Assembly (NCBI RefSeq): GCF_016412875.1
Contig: NZ_JAEKPD010000005.1
Coordinates: 155,525-219,524 of the forward strand
Source of the DNA: Palleronia pontilimi
Lineage (GTDB): Bacteria > Pseudomonadota > Alphaproteobacteria > Rhodobacterales > Rhodobacteraceae
Direction of reading: 5' to 3'
DNA length: 64,000 bases
The notes beneath the pieces were generated by a model. It was given only the letters and a program-made list of their open reading frames with translations. It was not told where the DNA came from and ran no database searches. Below, piece after piece: positions 49,846 to 58,630 of the stretch. Both the position numbers and the translations under genes were made by a program. How positions within the stretch are numbered: position 1 is the first letter of the stretch; every line of letters starts with the position of its first letter.

Positions 49846-50949
49846 TCAGCCGACGTGGAACAAGGACGCGAAGGCGCGCGGGTCGATGCTGTCCTGGCGG
49901 AAGGTTTCGCCGTCGACCAGGATGCTGACCGCGTCGTGGCTGTGCAGGCTTTCCTGGTGCGATGCCGCCACCCGGAAATCGCCGATCCGCGGATCGGCCT
50001 GCAACTGCTCGGCGAAGAGCCGCGCGGCATCTTCCACGAAGATCGGGTTGGCGGCGTTGAGCTCGGCGAAGGCCTGCTCGTCCTCGCGCTTGACCATGAC
50101 CTGCGTCTCGGTCGGCACGGCGCGTCGGCAGAGCGCGATCAGGTCCTCGAACCACAGGGTATCGCCATCCTCGCTCAGCTCGACCGAGATGCGCGCAACC
50201 GAGCGCTGCGAATGCGGCGTGGCCAATTGCCCGCGGGTGCGGCGCGCGTGTTCGCTGAGCTCCAGCGAGCACGGGCAGGTCGACGAATAGACGTAATCCA
50301 TATGGATGATCTTGCGGCGCGTGCCTTCGGCTTCCACCAGTTCCAGGGCGAAGTCGTAATACTGGTAGCCCGACAGCCCCGAGCGCAGGCTTTCCACCTT
50401 CACCGGGAAGGAGAACCGCATCTGGATGCGCGCGTCGAACGAGTCCAGGTCCGACTTGTAGTCGTCCAGCGCCGCTTCGATCACCGCGAAGCTGAAAGTT
50501 TCTTCGGCCCGGCGATAGAAGGTGCGCATGATGCGCGACATGTTGATGCCCTTCTTCTCGGCCTCGAGGCTGACGGTGCCGGTCACGCTGGTCTCGAGCG
50601 TCAGCACGTCGCCATCGCGGGTCTTCACCCGCAGCGGCAGGCGGAAATTGCTGATGCCCACGTGCTGGATCAGGCGGCGCGCGCCCGAAATCAGCGACGT
50701 CGGCCCGTTTTGCAAGTCCGGCAGGGTCGCGCGATATTCGGGATCGGCCACGAAATCGTCGCGATACTCATTGGCCAGCTTCGGGTAGGGCTTCGCGCCG
50801 TCGTCCAGCAGGACCGAGTGCAGGGCCGGGTCCAGCGCCTCGACATCCGCGGGCGCGGCACTTTCGGCCCAGGCCCGCAGCTGCGCCAGAAGCTCGTAGG
50901 CTTCTCGGCGGCTCAGATCTTCGCCGGATTCAACAATTTGACCGTCCAT
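49846..50949 (-). CDS. folE2: GTP cyclohydrolase FolE2 (type IB)
   Basis: Converts GTP to 7,8-dihydroneopterin triphosphate, the first step of folate (and queuosine) synthesis, with a metal other than zinc when needed. The 367-residue sequence has the family blocks NFRLPLRVKTRDGDVLTLET (about residues 98-118), GTVSLEAEKKGINMSRIMRTF (about 121-141), YVYSSTCPCSLELSEHAR (about 218-235, metal-binding Cys) and FRVAASHQESLHSHDAVSI (about 323-341). The ATG at 50949 follows GGTGGAGTTTC. It stands alone between the GFA-like gene and metZ. No zinc-regulator site was recognised upstream. Confidence 0.95.
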   Translation of the reverse strand: MDGQIVESGEDLSRREAYELLAQLRAWAESAAPADVEALDPALHSVLLDDGAKPYPKLANEYRDDFVADPEYRATLPDLQNGPTSLISGARRLIQHVGISNFRLPLRVKTRDGDVLTLETSVTGTVSLEAEKKGINMSRIMRTFYRRAEETFSFAVIEAALDDYKSDLDSFDARIQMRFSFPVKVESLRSGLSGYQYYDFALELVEAEGTRRKIIHMDYVYSSTCPCSLELSEHARRTRGQLATPHSQRSVARISVELSEDGDTLWFEDLIALCRRAVPTETQVMVKREDEQAFAELNAANPIFVEDAARLFAEQLQADPRIGDFRVAASHQESLHSHDAVSILVDGETFRQDSIDPRAFASLFHVG

Positions 50950-51042
50950 GAAACTCCACCTGTCTCTTACGTTGGCGCAAAAATCGATATAGGGGGCGCA
51001 AGGGACTTTACCAATTGGCAGATTGTCTCATGGACGCAGGGC

Positions 51043-52239
51043 TCAACTCTTGGGCGACCCCGCCGCATCCAGCCCCCGCCGCAGGTCCGCCAGCAGGTCG
51101 TCGGCGTCCTCAAGCCCCACCGACAGGCGCAATAGGCCTTCGCCGATGCCTAGATGGGCGCGCTGCGCGTCGCTGAGCCTTTGGTGGGTCGTGGTCGCCG
51201 GATGCGTGATGATCGACTTGGCATCCCCCAGGTTGTTCGAGATCGTCACCAGCCGAAGCGCGTTGAGCATCGCGAAGGCCGCCGGTCGGCCGCCCGCCAG
51301 GTCCAGCGCGATCACCGTGCCCGGCCCCGTCATCTGCGCGGCGATGATGCCCGACTGGGCGTGGTCCGCGAGCCCCGGGAAGATCACGCGGGCAAGCCGC
51401 GCATCGCCCGCCAGCCCTTCGGCCACCGCCTGCGCCGTCGCGGCCTGGGCCCGCACGCGCAGCTCGAGCGTCTCGAGCCCTTTCAGCATGACCCAGGCGG
51501 TGAAGGGCGACATGGCGCCGCCGGTATGCTTCAAGTAGGGCTCGACCGTCTTGCGGATGAAATCGCGGGTGCCCAGGATCACGCCGCCCAGCGCCCGGCC
51601 CTGCCCGTCGATATGCTTGGTGGCCGAATAGATCACCACGTCGGCGCCCATCTCGAAGGCGCGGCTGAAGACCGGCGTGGCGAAGACGTTGTCCACGATC
51701 ACCGTCGCACCCACCCCGTGCGCCAGATCGGACACGGCGCTCAGGTCGATGACCTCGAGCGTGGGGTTGGAGATGGTTTCCAGGAAGACCGCGCGCGTGT
51801 CCGGCCGGATCGCCGCGCGCCACTGGTCCAGGTCGATGCCGTCCACGAAGCTGACCTCGACGCCGTAGCGGGTCAGGATCTCTTCCAGGATATACAGGCA
51901 CGATCCGAACAGCGCCCGGCTGGACACCACGTGGTCGCCCGCCTTCAGCATGGAGCTCAGCGCACCGTTGACGGCCGCCATGCCGCTGGCGGTGGCGAAC
52001 GCGTCCTCGGCCCCTTCCAGCGCCGCGATCCGCTCTTCGAACATGGCCACGGTGGGGTTGCCGTAGCGGGCATAGATGAATTCATCCTGGCCCAGGTTCT
52101 CGAACCGCGCCGCGGCGGCCTCGGCGCTGTCATAGACGAAGCCTTGCGTCAGGAAGATCGCCTCGCTCACCTCGCCGTACTGGCTGCGGCGGGTGCCCGC
52201 ATGGACCGCGCGGGTCCGCTTTTTCCAATCGTCTGTCAT
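51043..52239 (-). CDS. metZ: O-succinylhomoserine sulfhydrylase
   Basis: PLP enzyme of the Cys/Met metabolism family making homocysteine from O-succinylhomoserine and sulfide. The 398-residue chain begins WKKRTRAVHAGTRRSQYGE, has ARYGNPTVAMFEERIAALEG near residue 57-76, ASGMAAVNGALSSML near 85-99, the cofactor Lys in YSATKHIDGQGR (about residues 200-211), and a C-terminal LRLSVGLEDADDLLADL. Subgroup assignment to MetZ rests on the start and on the QGRALGG segment. The ATG at 52239 is preceded by AAAGGA, 57 bases downstream of a SAM-II riboswitch, so expression should fall when S-adenosylmethionine is plentiful. Confidence 0.94.
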   Translation of the reverse strand: MTDDWKKRTRAVHAGTRRSQYGEVSEAIFLTQGFVYDSAEAAAARFENLGQDEFIYARYGNPTVAMFEERIAALEGAEDAFATASGMAAVNGALSSMLKAGDHVVSSRALFGSCLYILEEILTRYGVEVSFVDGIDLDQWRAAIRPDTRAVFLETISNPTLEVIDLSAVSDLAHGVGATVIVDNVFATPVFSRAFEMGADVVIYSATKHIDGQGRALGGVILGTRDFIRKTVEPYLKHTGGAMSPFTAWVMLKGLETLELRVRAQAATAQAVAEGLAGDARLARVIFPGLADHAQSGIIAAQMTGPGTVIALDLAGGRPAAFAMLNALRLVTISNNLGDAKSIITHPATTTHQRLSDAQRAHLGIGEGLLRLSVGLEDADDLLADLRRGLDAAGSPKS

Positions 52240-52295
52240 CAAAGGGGTCCTTTCGACATCAACCCCACCGATACCAAAGGCGGGGGACGTCCCGA

Positions 52296-52350
52296 CCTCT
52301 TTAGCGGCATGTTTTACGTGGCCCGCAATCCGGTGTACAAATCGCCACGA
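52296..52350 (-). promoter_or_regulatory. SAM-II riboswitch upstream of metZ
   Basis: The minus strand matches the SAM-II consensus: TCGTGGCGATTTG, then TTGCGGGCCACG, TAAAACATG and CCGCTAAAGAGG. P1 forms between CGTGG and CCACG, and the conserved CGCTAAA lies at the 3' end, as in the H-type pseudoknot that binds S-adenosylmethionine. It ends 56 bases before the metZ start. Confidence 0.88.
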
Positions 52351-52355
52351 TGCTT

Positions 52356-52384
52356 CTGCTACTGCGCCGCGGCGCGCGGGTCAA
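52356..52384 (-). promoter_or_regulatory. Promoter of metZ riboswitch transcript
   Basis: Minus strand TTGACC (52384-52379), 17-base spacer, TAGCAG (52361-52356). Transcription would begin near 52350, the first base of the SAM-II P1 stem, as is usual for this very compact riboswitch. Confidence 0.55.
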
Positions 52385-52416
52385 TATGCGTGAACATCCC
52401 GGCAGCAGGAGCGTCC

Positions 52417-53100
52417 ATGCCACCGATCGAGCTTTACTACTGGCCCACGCCTAATGGCTGGAAGGCGTCGATCGTGCTGGAAGAGCTGGGCTTGCCCTAC
52501 GATCTGCATCTCGTCGATATCGGCGCGGGCGACCATCGCAGCGACGCCTTTCGCGCGATCTCGCCCAATGGACGGATCCCCGCGATCGTCGACCCCGACG
52601 GCCCCGACGGCGCGCCCATCGCGATCTTCGAATCCGGCGCGATCCTGCAATATCTGGCGCGCAAGACCGGCCACCTCGGCGGCGCGACCGAGCGGGCCCG
52701 CACCGAGGTCGACCAGTGGCTGATGTGGCAGATGGGCGGCGTGGGGCCCATGGCGGGCCAGGCGCATCACTTCCTGAAATACGCGCCCGAGGATATCGCC
52801 TACGCCAAGGACCGCTACCGGGATGAAGTGGCGCGGCTTTACGGCGTGCTCGACCGCCAATTGCAGGGCCGCGCCTTCGTCACCGGAGACGACTACACCA
52901 TCGCCGATATCGCGATCTACCCCTGGGCGTCGCTGTGGGAAGGCCAGCAGCAAACGCTGGACGACAAGCCCGACCTCGCGCGCTGGCTCGACACCGTGGC
53001 CGCACGGCCCGCGGTGCAGCGCGGCACCGGGCTGCACCTGGACAAGCGCAAGGCGTTCCAGGACGACGCCGCGGCCAAGGACAACCTGTTCAACCGCTAG
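52417..53100 (+). CDS. Glutathione S-transferase (YfcG/Ure2p-like)
   Basis: A 227-residue cytosolic protein with an N-terminal thioredoxin-like domain ([20 protein letters not shown], residues 4-23; [11 protein letters not shown] near 51-61; [15 protein letters not shown] near 70-84) and an all-helical C-terminal domain with [19 protein letters not shown] (about 99-117) and [14 protein letters not shown] (about 153-166). PTPNGWK contains the Asn that replaces the catalytic Ser/Tyr in the Nu/Ure2p-like class, whose members show disulfide-bond reductase activity. Ends overlapping the convergent cmk gene by 11 bases. Confidence 0.93.
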   Translation: MPPIELYYWPTPNGWKASIVLEELGLPYDLHLVDIGAGDHRSDAFRAISPNGRIPAIVDPDGPDGAPIAIFESGAILQYLARKTGHLGGATERARTEVDQWLMWQMGGVGPMAGQAHHFLKYAPEDIAYAKDRYRDEVARLYGVLDRQLQGRAFVTGDDYTIADIAIYPWASLWEGQQQTLDDKPDLARWLDTVAARPAVQRGTGLHLDKRKAFQDDAAAKDNLFNR

Positions 53101-53704
53101 CGCGCGCCGCCGCGATCACCGCCACCGCGCGCGCCACGGCCTGGTCGATGCTCAGGTCGCTGGTGTCGATCTCGACCGCGTCGCCGGCGGGGCGCAGCGG
53201 CGCGTCGGCGCGGCCCATGTCCCGCGCGTCCCGCGCCCGCACATCCGCCAGCACGTCCTGGAACGAGGTCTCGGCCCCGCTGTCCACAAGCTCGTCGTAA
53301 CGGCGGCGGGCGCGGATCTCGGGAGCGGCGGTGACGAACAGCTTCACTTCCGCCTCGGGGCAGATCACCGTGCCGATGTCGCGCCCGTCCAGCACCGCCC
53401 CGTCGCCCAGCCGCGCGAAGCGGCGCTGGAAGGCCAGCAGCGCGGCGCGCACGTCGGGGTTCGCGGCGACCTGGCTGGCCGCCTCGGCCACGTCGGCGCG
53501 GCGCAACCCGTCACGCTGAAGATCCTCGGGCCTGAGCGCGCGCGCCGCGTCCACCGGATCCGATCCCTCCAGCATCCGCGCGCCCGTGGCGCGGTAGAGC
53601 AGCCCGGTATCCAGGTGCGCGAAGCCGAAATGCGCCGCCACGGCCTTGGAAATCGTACCCTTGCCCGCTGCCGCGGGACCGTCGATGGCCACCGTGAACG
53701 CCAT
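53090..53704 (-). CDS. cmk: (d)CMP kinase
   Basis: ATP-dependent phosphorylation of CMP and dCMP in pyrimidine salvage. The 204-residue protein opens [20 protein letters not shown] with the P-loop at residues 9-17; [15 protein letters not shown] (about 35-49) is the CMP-binding region, [15 protein letters not shown] (about 101-115) the second, and [17 protein letters not shown] the LID segment. The start ATG at 53704 is preceded by AGGTGAAG from repeat copy 6; a longer in-frame start at 53788 is less likely. It overlaps the convergent GST gene. Confidence 0.96.
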   Translation of the reverse strand: MAFTVAIDGPAAAGKGTISKAVAAHFGFAHLDTGLLYRATGARMLEGSDPVDAARALRPEDLQRDGLRRADVAEAASQVAANPDVRAALLAFQRRFARLGDGAVLDGRDIGTVICPEAEVKLFVTAAPEIRARRRYDELVDSGAETSFQDVLADVRARDARDMGRADAPLRPAGDAVEIDTSDLSIDQAVARAVAVIAAARASG

Positions 53705-53708
53705 TTTG

Positions 53709-53733
53709 TCTTCACCTGTCTCTAAATACCTGG
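53709..53733 (-). repeat. Dispersed 3' element, copy 6 (diverged)
   Basis: Minus strand CCAGGTATTTAGAGACAGGT then GAAGA, 30 bases after the GFA-gene stop. Its AGGTGAAGA part serves as the cmk ribosome-binding site, parallel to copy 4. Confidence 0.5.
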
Positions 53734-53762
53734 AAGCGCGCCCCAGCGGGCCCGCGCGACGC

Positions 53763-54185
53763 TCATTCGGCGGCGGGCGGCCCGTCATCGGCGTGGTCGA
53801 ACTGCCGCAAATCGTCCGCGATCTCGTAATAGTCGCCCTTGTCGGCCACGAAGATGTGCCAGGCGGTCTGCAGCCCCGTGGGCTTGTCCAGCGTGCCCGC
53901 GAAGATCGACAGGTTGGCCCCGCCGCCGTCCCAGAACAGGTTCGACCCGCAGACCGGGCAGAAGCCCCGACGCGCCGATTCCGAGCTTTTGTACCACCGC
54001 ACCTCGCCTTCGATGTCGATGCTGTCGCGCGGTGCTGCGGTGGCGGCGCCGTGGTGGCCCGAGGTCCGGCGGCACATCTGGCAGTGGCAGTTCACCACCG
54101 GCCGCATGGGCCCGCGGACCCGGAACGACACCTGATTGCACAAGCACCCGCCCATCACCGGCAGATCGGCATCGTCGCTGAACAT
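53763..54185 (-). CDS. GFA family zinc protein
   Basis: A 140-residue protein of the glutathione-dependent formaldehyde-activating (Gfa/Mss4) fold. Zinc ligands: [10 protein letters not shown] (about residues 10-19), [18 protein letters not shown] (about 29-46) and [14 protein letters not shown] (about 83-96), all three clusters complete. Modern annotation treats most of these as GFA-like proteins of unknown activity. The ATG at 54185 overlaps the aroA stop (TGATG), so it is translated after AroA. Followed on its strand by cmk. Confidence 0.9.
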   Translation of the reverse strand: MFSDDADLPVMGGCLCNQVSFRVRGPMRPVVNCHCQMCRRTSGHHGAATAAPRDSIDIEGEVRWYKSSESARRGFCPVCGSNLFWDGGGANLSIFAGTLDKPTGLQTAWHIFVADKGDYYEIADDLRQFDHADDGPPAAE

Positions 54186-55537
54186 CACGCGTCCTTCCGT
54201 GTCACCTCGGCCCCCAGATCGCCCATGAGCGTCTCGAAGATGGGGAACGATGTAGCGATGGGCTGCCCGTCGTCCACCGTGACCGGCTTTTCGCTGGCCA
54301 TCCCGAGGATCAGCGCCGACATGGCGATCCGGTGATCCAGCCGGGCCGCGAAGGTCGCACCGCCCGCGACACCGCCGGGCCCGCGTCCCGTCACGCGCCA
54401 CCAGTCCGGCCCGTCCTCGACCGTCACGCCGCAGGCGCGCAGACCTTCCGCCATGGCGTCGATCCGGTCCGATTCCTTCACGCGCAGCTCGGCCACGCCG
54501 GGCATGTCGGTCACGCCTTCGGCGCAGGCCGCGACGACCGACAGGATGGGGTATTCATCGATCATGGACGCCGCGCGCTCGCGCGGTACGCGGATGCCCT
54601 TCATGGCGGGCGAGAAGCGCGCCCGCAGGTCGGCCACCGGCTCGCCGCCCTCGTCGCGGCGATTCTCGAAGGTCAAATCGGCGCCCATCTCGACCAGCGT
54701 GTCGAACAGGCCCGCGCGCGTGGGGTTCAGCCCGATCCCAGGCACCAGCACGTCCGAGCCTTCGACGATCAGCGCCGCGCAAACCGGGAAGGCCGCGCTG
54801 CTGGGATCCTTCGGCACAGCGATCGACTGGGGGCGCAGTTCGGGCTGGCCCGTCAGCGTGATCTCGTGGCCTTCGTCCGTCTCGCGGGTCGCGATCTCGG
54901 CCCCGAAGCCCGCCAGCATCCGCTCGGAATGGTCGCGCGTCGCCTCGCGCTCGATCACCACCGTCTGGCCGGGCGCGTTCAGCCCCGCCAGCAGGACCGC
55001 CGATTTCACCTGCGCCGACGGCACCGGCGTCGCGTAGCGCACCGGCACCGGATCCTTCGCGCCCACCAGCGTCAGCGGTAGCCGCCCGCCCGCGCGTCCC
55101 ACCGCGCGCGCGCCGAACAGCGCCAGCGGATCGGTCACGCGCCCCATGGGCCGTCCGTTCAGCGACGCGTCGCCGGTGAAGGTCACGGCCATGTCGTGGG
55201 TGGCCACCGCCCCCATGATCAGCCGCACGCCGGTGCCCGAATTGCCGCAATCGATCACCTGGTCCGGCTCGTGGAAGCCGCCGACGCCGACGCCGTGCAC
55301 CGACCACGCGCCGCCTTCGTGCCGCACCACGTCGGCGCCCAGCGCGGCCATGGCCTTTGCGGTATCCAGCACGTCCTGCCCTTCCAGAAGCCCGGTGATC
55401 CGCGTCTCGCCCACCGCCATGGCGCCGAGGATCAGCGACCGGTGCGAGATCGACTTGTCGCCCGGCACCTCGGCCGTGCCCGTCAGGGGACCCGCGCGGC
55501 GGGATTGCATCGGAATGGGGTCGCCGTGGGCGGACAT
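54185..55537 (-). CDS. aroA: 3-phosphoshikimate 1-carboxyvinyltransferase (EPSP synthase)
   Basis: Joins phosphoenolpyruvate to shikimate-3-phosphate in aromatic amino-acid synthesis. The 450 residues read like the class II type: [20 protein letters not shown] (about 25-44), [32 protein letters not shown] near 125-136, [19 protein letters not shown] near 337-355 (catalytic Asp/Glu) and [17 protein letters not shown]. At the glyphosate-determining position the motif is GNSGTG, i.e. Gly and not the Ala of the tolerant CP4 enzyme. The ATG at 55537 is preferred to a longer in-frame start at 55585. The gene leads aroA-GFA-cmk on this strand, a common aroA/cmk linkage. Confidence 0.95.
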   Translation of the reverse strand: MSAHGDPIPMQSRRAGPLTGTAEVPGDKSISHRSLILGAMAVGETRITGLLEGQDVLDTAKAMAALGADVVRHEGGAWSVHGVGVGGFHEPDQVIDCGNSGTGVRLIMGAVATHDMAVTFTGDASLNGRPMGRVTDPLALFGARAVGRAGGRLPLTLVGAKDPVPVRYATPVPSAQVKSAVLLAGLNAPGQTVVIEREATRDHSERMLAGFGAEIATRETDEGHEITLTGQPELRPQSIAVPKDPSSAAFPVCAALIVEGSDVLVPGIGLNPTRAGLFDTLVEMGADLTFENRRDEGGEPVADLRARFSPAMKGIRVPRERAASMIDEYPILSVVAACAEGVTDMPGVAELRVKESDRIDAMAEGLRACGVTVEDGPDWWRVTGRGPGGVAGGATFAARLDHRIAMSALILGMASEKPVTVDDGQPIATSFPIFETLMGDLGAEVTRKDA

Positions 55538-55616
55538 GTGGGGCCTCGTTCGCGCGGATTTCGCAACCCGCGCGACAATAGGCATGGGGTCCGGGGCCGC
55601 AAGCCCCCCGCGAGCG

Positions 55617-55691
55617 TCAGATCAGGATGGCCAGCGGGATGATCAGAAAGACGAACAGCGGCAGGGCGAGGTTTTTGCAAATGCGGGACAT
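55617..55691 (-). CDS. Possible 24-residue hydrophobic peptide
   Basis: Short frame between trmB and aro[21 protein letters not shown] then AILI. It is one membrane helix with a basic N-terminus (Arg3, Lys6), the pattern of real small membrane proteins. Against it: no Shine-Dalgarno sequence is visible before the ATG and the length is minimal. The flanking 55692-55788 holds no other gene. Confidence 0.35.
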   Translation of the reverse strand: MSRICKNLALPLFVFLIIPLAILI

Positions 55692-55788
55692 GGTGACTCA
55701 CGCCGTGAAAGGGTTGCGTTCAATACCCGCTCATACCCCGGCGAATCGCTTTGGAAACCTCGCAACTGCGTGATGGGCAAGAGGGCGC

Positions 55789-56487
55789 TCAGTCCCGGCG
55801 TCGAAATGTCACATAATGGGGCACGCGCCCCTCGCGCAGTGCCTTCTGCTCGTAGCGGGTGGGGATCCAGTCGTCCCACGCCACGCCGCTTTCGCCCAGC
55901 AGATCGAACCCCGCCGGCGGCACCTCTTCCAGCGTTTGACGCACGTAGTCGGGGATGTCCGTCGCCACCCGGAAGATCGCGCCGGGCTGCATGACGCGGG
56001 CAAGCGGCTGCAGGTGCTCTGGCGTCACGAAGCGCCGCCGATGGTGGCGCGCCTTCGGCCACGGGTCGGGATAAAGCAGGAACGCCCGCGCCACGCTGGC
56101 ATCGGGCAGCACGTCGAAGAGGTCGCGCACGTCGCCCGGATGCACCGCCAGGTTGGTCACGCCAGCGGCACGGATCTTGCCCAGCAGCATCGCCACGCCG
56201 TTGATGTAAGGCTCTGCCCCGATGATCCCGACGTCCGGGTTCGTGGCGGCCTGGTGCACCAGGTGCTCGCCGCCGCCGAAGCCCACTTCCAGCCAAACCG
56301 GCCTGCCCCCGAACAGCGCCTTCAGATCCAGGGCATTGCGCTCGGGGTTCACGTCCCAATCCACCGCGCCGGGGCTCAGGCGCGCCAGATCCTCGGCAAG
56401 ATACGCTTCCTGGCTGTCGCGCAGGGCGTGGCCCTTGCGGCGACCGTAGAAGTTGCGCCAGGGCGCGTTTGCGGGCTTTTGCGACAT
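55789..56487 (-). CDS. trmB: tRNA (guanine-N7-)-methyltransferase
   Basis: SAM-dependent enzyme methylating G46 of tRNAs. The 232-residue protein begins WRNFYGRRKGHALRDSQ, a TrmB feature; the SAM-binding loop WLEVGFGGGEHLVHQA is at about residues 63-78, IGAEPYINGVAMLLGKI near 87-103, and the catalytic-site LLYPDPWPKARHHRRRFV near 134-151. It ends NVTF-like with YVTFRRRD. The start at 56487 (MSQKPANAPW) is chosen over an in-frame ATG at 56523. Forty-two bases after the DUF998-type gene. Confidence 0.96.
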   Translation of the reverse strand: MSQKPANAPWRNFYGRRKGHALRDSQEAYLAEDLARLSPGAVDWDVNPERNALDLKALFGGRPVWLEVGFGGGEHLVHQAATNPDVGIIGAEPYINGVAMLLGKIRAAGVTNLAVHPGDVRDLFDVLPDASVARAFLLYPDPWPKARHHRRRFVTPEHLQPLARVMQPGAIFRVATDIPDYVRQTLEEVPPAGFDLLGESGVAWDDWIPTRYEQKALREGRVPHYVTFRRRD

Positions 56488-56529
56488 GCGCGCCGGACTA
56501 GGCCAGCGCCGCCCCCTGCGCAAGGGCGC

Positions 56530-57210
56530 TCAGGCCTTCAGGCTTTCGCTGAGCGACAGGCGGTGCGTCGTCTCCCAGCCGCGCGCCAGGAACAGCCAGG
56601 ACAGCGGCACCAGCCACAGCAGCGTGCCCGACACCGCCAGTTTTTCCAGGATACCGTCGATCCCGTTGGGCGCCAACTTGAACGCCGTCGCCAGCACCGC
56701 CCAGATCGCGGCCGAGATCCAGAAGAGCCACTTGTAGCGCGTGTTCACGCCCCCCGCGCCACCGGCCATGGCGATGGGGCCGATCAGGTAGAGCGGCCCC
56801 AGGAAAAAGGTCAGCCGGGTGTGGACCGACATATCCTGGGTCTGCTGCCCGAACTCGTCCCAGACGCCCAGCAGTACTTCGATCAGCGCCAGGAACGACA
56901 GGCAGAACAGACCGACGGTCCAGCCGATCCGGCCCAGATGCGCGTGGGCCGCGGCGATCGCCAGCGCCAGCAATCCGGCGGCGTTGAAGTAGAAGCCCAC
57001 GTCCATGATCCACTTCTGCTCGCCGCGCGCGAGATCGCTGATCGTGTCGGCGATGAAGTCGTGCTGGGTGACGAGCGTGCCCGCGGTGATCGCCACCAGC
57101 GGCATGACGTTGCCGACGATCCCGGCTATGCCGCAGAAGATCAGCAGTTCGGGCCGCTCCTTGGCGACGATGTCGTGATCTTCGTGGCGGTGTTTTGTTC
57201 CGGTCGAGAT
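56530..57210 (-). CDS. DUF998 family membrane protein with non-canonical ATC start
   Basis: The first ATG of this frame (57105) would give 191 residues and cut into the first membrane helix. The frame is open upstream, encoding HDIVAKERPELLIFCGIAGI followed by VGNVMPLVAI, a good N-terminal helix. The only codon placed for initiation is ATC at 57210-57208, eight bases after a perfect AAGGAG; no ATG, GTG or TTG lies between it and 57105. With it the protein has 226 residues and six helices (about residues 22-42, 62-82, 90-110, 130-150, 160-180, 192-212), matching the size of DUF998 proteins. So it is an ATC start, a one-base loss of ATG, or a sequence error. Function unknown. Confidence 0.65.
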   Translation of the reverse strand: MSTGTKHRHEDHDIVAKERPELLIFCGIAGIVGNVMPLVAITAGTLVTQHDFIADTISDLARGEQKWIMDVGFYFNAAGLLALAIAAAHAHLGRIGWTVGLFCLSFLALIEVLLGVWDEFGQQTQDMSVHTRLTFFLGPLYLIGPIAMAGGAGGVNTRYKWLFWISAAIWAVLATAFKLAPNGIDGILEKLAVSGTLLWLVPLSWLFLARGWETTHRLSLSESLKA

Positions 57211-57292
57211 GGCCCGCGCTCCTTCTGCATGCGGGGTCCAAACCGCCGCAGGGCGCGCGGGGTTCCATGGCGGGGGTGGGCCGCGCCCGCGC

Positions 57293-58630
57293 CTAGTGCT
57301 CGCGGAAGGCGCGGGACATGCTGTCGCGGACGGGCTTGGTCAGGTACTCGAAGAAGGTCCGGGTCTCGGTCTGGACCATCACCTCGGCCGGCATCCCCGG
57401 CACCACCTGCGCGTCGGTCAGACGCTCGAGCTCGGCGCGCGAGATTTCCACGTTCGCCTTGTAAACCTGGCGTGTCAGCCCGTCGGTGGATTCGCTGAGC
57501 GAGTCGGCCGAGACATACGAGACGTGCCCGTTCAGCACCGGCGTGGTGCGCTGGTTCATCGCGCTCAGCCGCACGGTCGCGGACTGGCCGACGCGCACCG
57601 TGTCGATATCCGTGCGCAGCACGGTGATCTCGACGATCAGCGGTGCGTCGGCGGGCAGCAGTTCGGCGATGGGCTTGCCGGTCTCGATCACGCCGCCGGG
57701 GCTGTGGTAGTGCAGCCGCACCACGGTGCCCGCCACGGGCGCGGTGATCTGCGAGCGCACGAGGACCGCGTCGGCCTTGCGGGTCTGCTCGCGGATCGAA
57801 TCGAGCTGCGCCTGGATTTCCTGGAGGTCCTCGTAGACGGACTGGCGCCGGTCGCTGAGATATTTCTCGCGTTCGCGCTCGACGCGGCCCATTTCCATAT
57901 GGGTCTCGCCGATCTGCGCTTCGAGCCGGGCGATCTGGCCCTCGGCGTCCAGGATCGCGCGGCGCATCACGCCCAGTTCGGGTGTCGCCAATAGGCCCTT
58001 GTCGGCCAGCGTCTTGCGGTCGGCGAATTCGGCCCGCATGTCGGCCAGCCGCGCCCGGTGGCTGGCCAGCTGCGCCTCGTAGCCCTCGATGCGGATCTCG
58101 AGCGAGGTCAGCGCGGTTTCGATCACCGACAGGTTGCTTTCGATCACCGAGCGCGACACGTCGAAGGCCATGCGCTGCTTGGTCACGATATCGGCGATCT
58201 CGGGCACAGTCATCTCGGCCACCAGGTGATCGGGCAGGTTCATGGTCCGGGACAGGTTGGCCTCGGACAAAAGCCGCGCCTCGATCGCTTCCAGCCGCAA
58301 CTGGCGCAGCCAGAGCTCGCGCTGGTCGGCCCGCGCGGCGGTCTGGTCCAGCTCGACCAGCACGTCGCCTTCCTTGACCACGTCGCCTTCGGACACGTCG
58401 ATGCTGTGGATGATGCCGCCTTCCAGGTGTTGCACGATCTTGTTGCGCCCCGTCGCCACGAACGAGCCCTGGGCGATCACCGCCGCCGCCAGGGGGGCGG
58501 TCGTGGCCCAGATCCCGAAGCCGCCCAGCCCGCCGATCATCAGGCCCAGCCCGATCACCGTGAGCTTCGCGATGGACCGGGGCACTTCGGTGAACCAGTC
58601 CTGGCTGGGGTTCATGCGCAGGTCGGTCAT
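57293..58630 (-). CDS. prsE: Type I secretion periplasmic adaptor (HlyD/PrsE family)
   Basis: Membrane-fusion protein bridging the ABC exporter and an outer-membrane TolC-like channel. In the 445 residues: a cytosolic N-tail, one helix at about residues 22-42 (VIGLGLMIGGLGGFGIWA), a lipoyl half (EGGIIHSIDVSEGDVVKEGDVLVELD, about 69-94), a long coiled-coil hairpin (about 100-285), and the returning half (ITAPVAGTVVRLHYHSPGGVI, about 295-315) with the C-terminal PGMPAEVMVQTETRTFFEYL near 410-430, the usual RTX-exporter MFP ending. The start overlaps the PrsD stop by four bases. The outer-membrane component is not in the window. Confidence 0.95.
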   Translation of the reverse strand: MTDLRMNPSQDWFTEVPRSIAKLTVIGLGLMIGGLGGFGIWATTAPLAAAVIAQGSFVATGRNKIVQHLEGGIIHSIDVSEGDVVKEGDVLVELDQTAARADQRELWLRQLRLEAIEARLLSEANLSRTMNLPDHLVAEMTVPEIADIVTKQRMAFDVSRSVIESNLSVIETALTSLEIRIEGYEAQLASHRARLADMRAEFADRKTLADKGLLATPELGVMRRAILDAEGQIARLEAQIGETHMEMGRVEREREKYLSDRRQSVYEDLQEIQAQLDSIREQTRKADAVLVRSQITAPVAGTVVRLHYHSPGGVIETGKPIAELLPADAPLIVEITVLRTDIDTVRVGQSATVRLSAMNQRTTPVLNGHVSYVSADSLSESTDGLTRQVYKANVEISRAELERLTDAQVVPGMPAEVMVQTETRTFFEYLTKPVRDSMSRAFREH

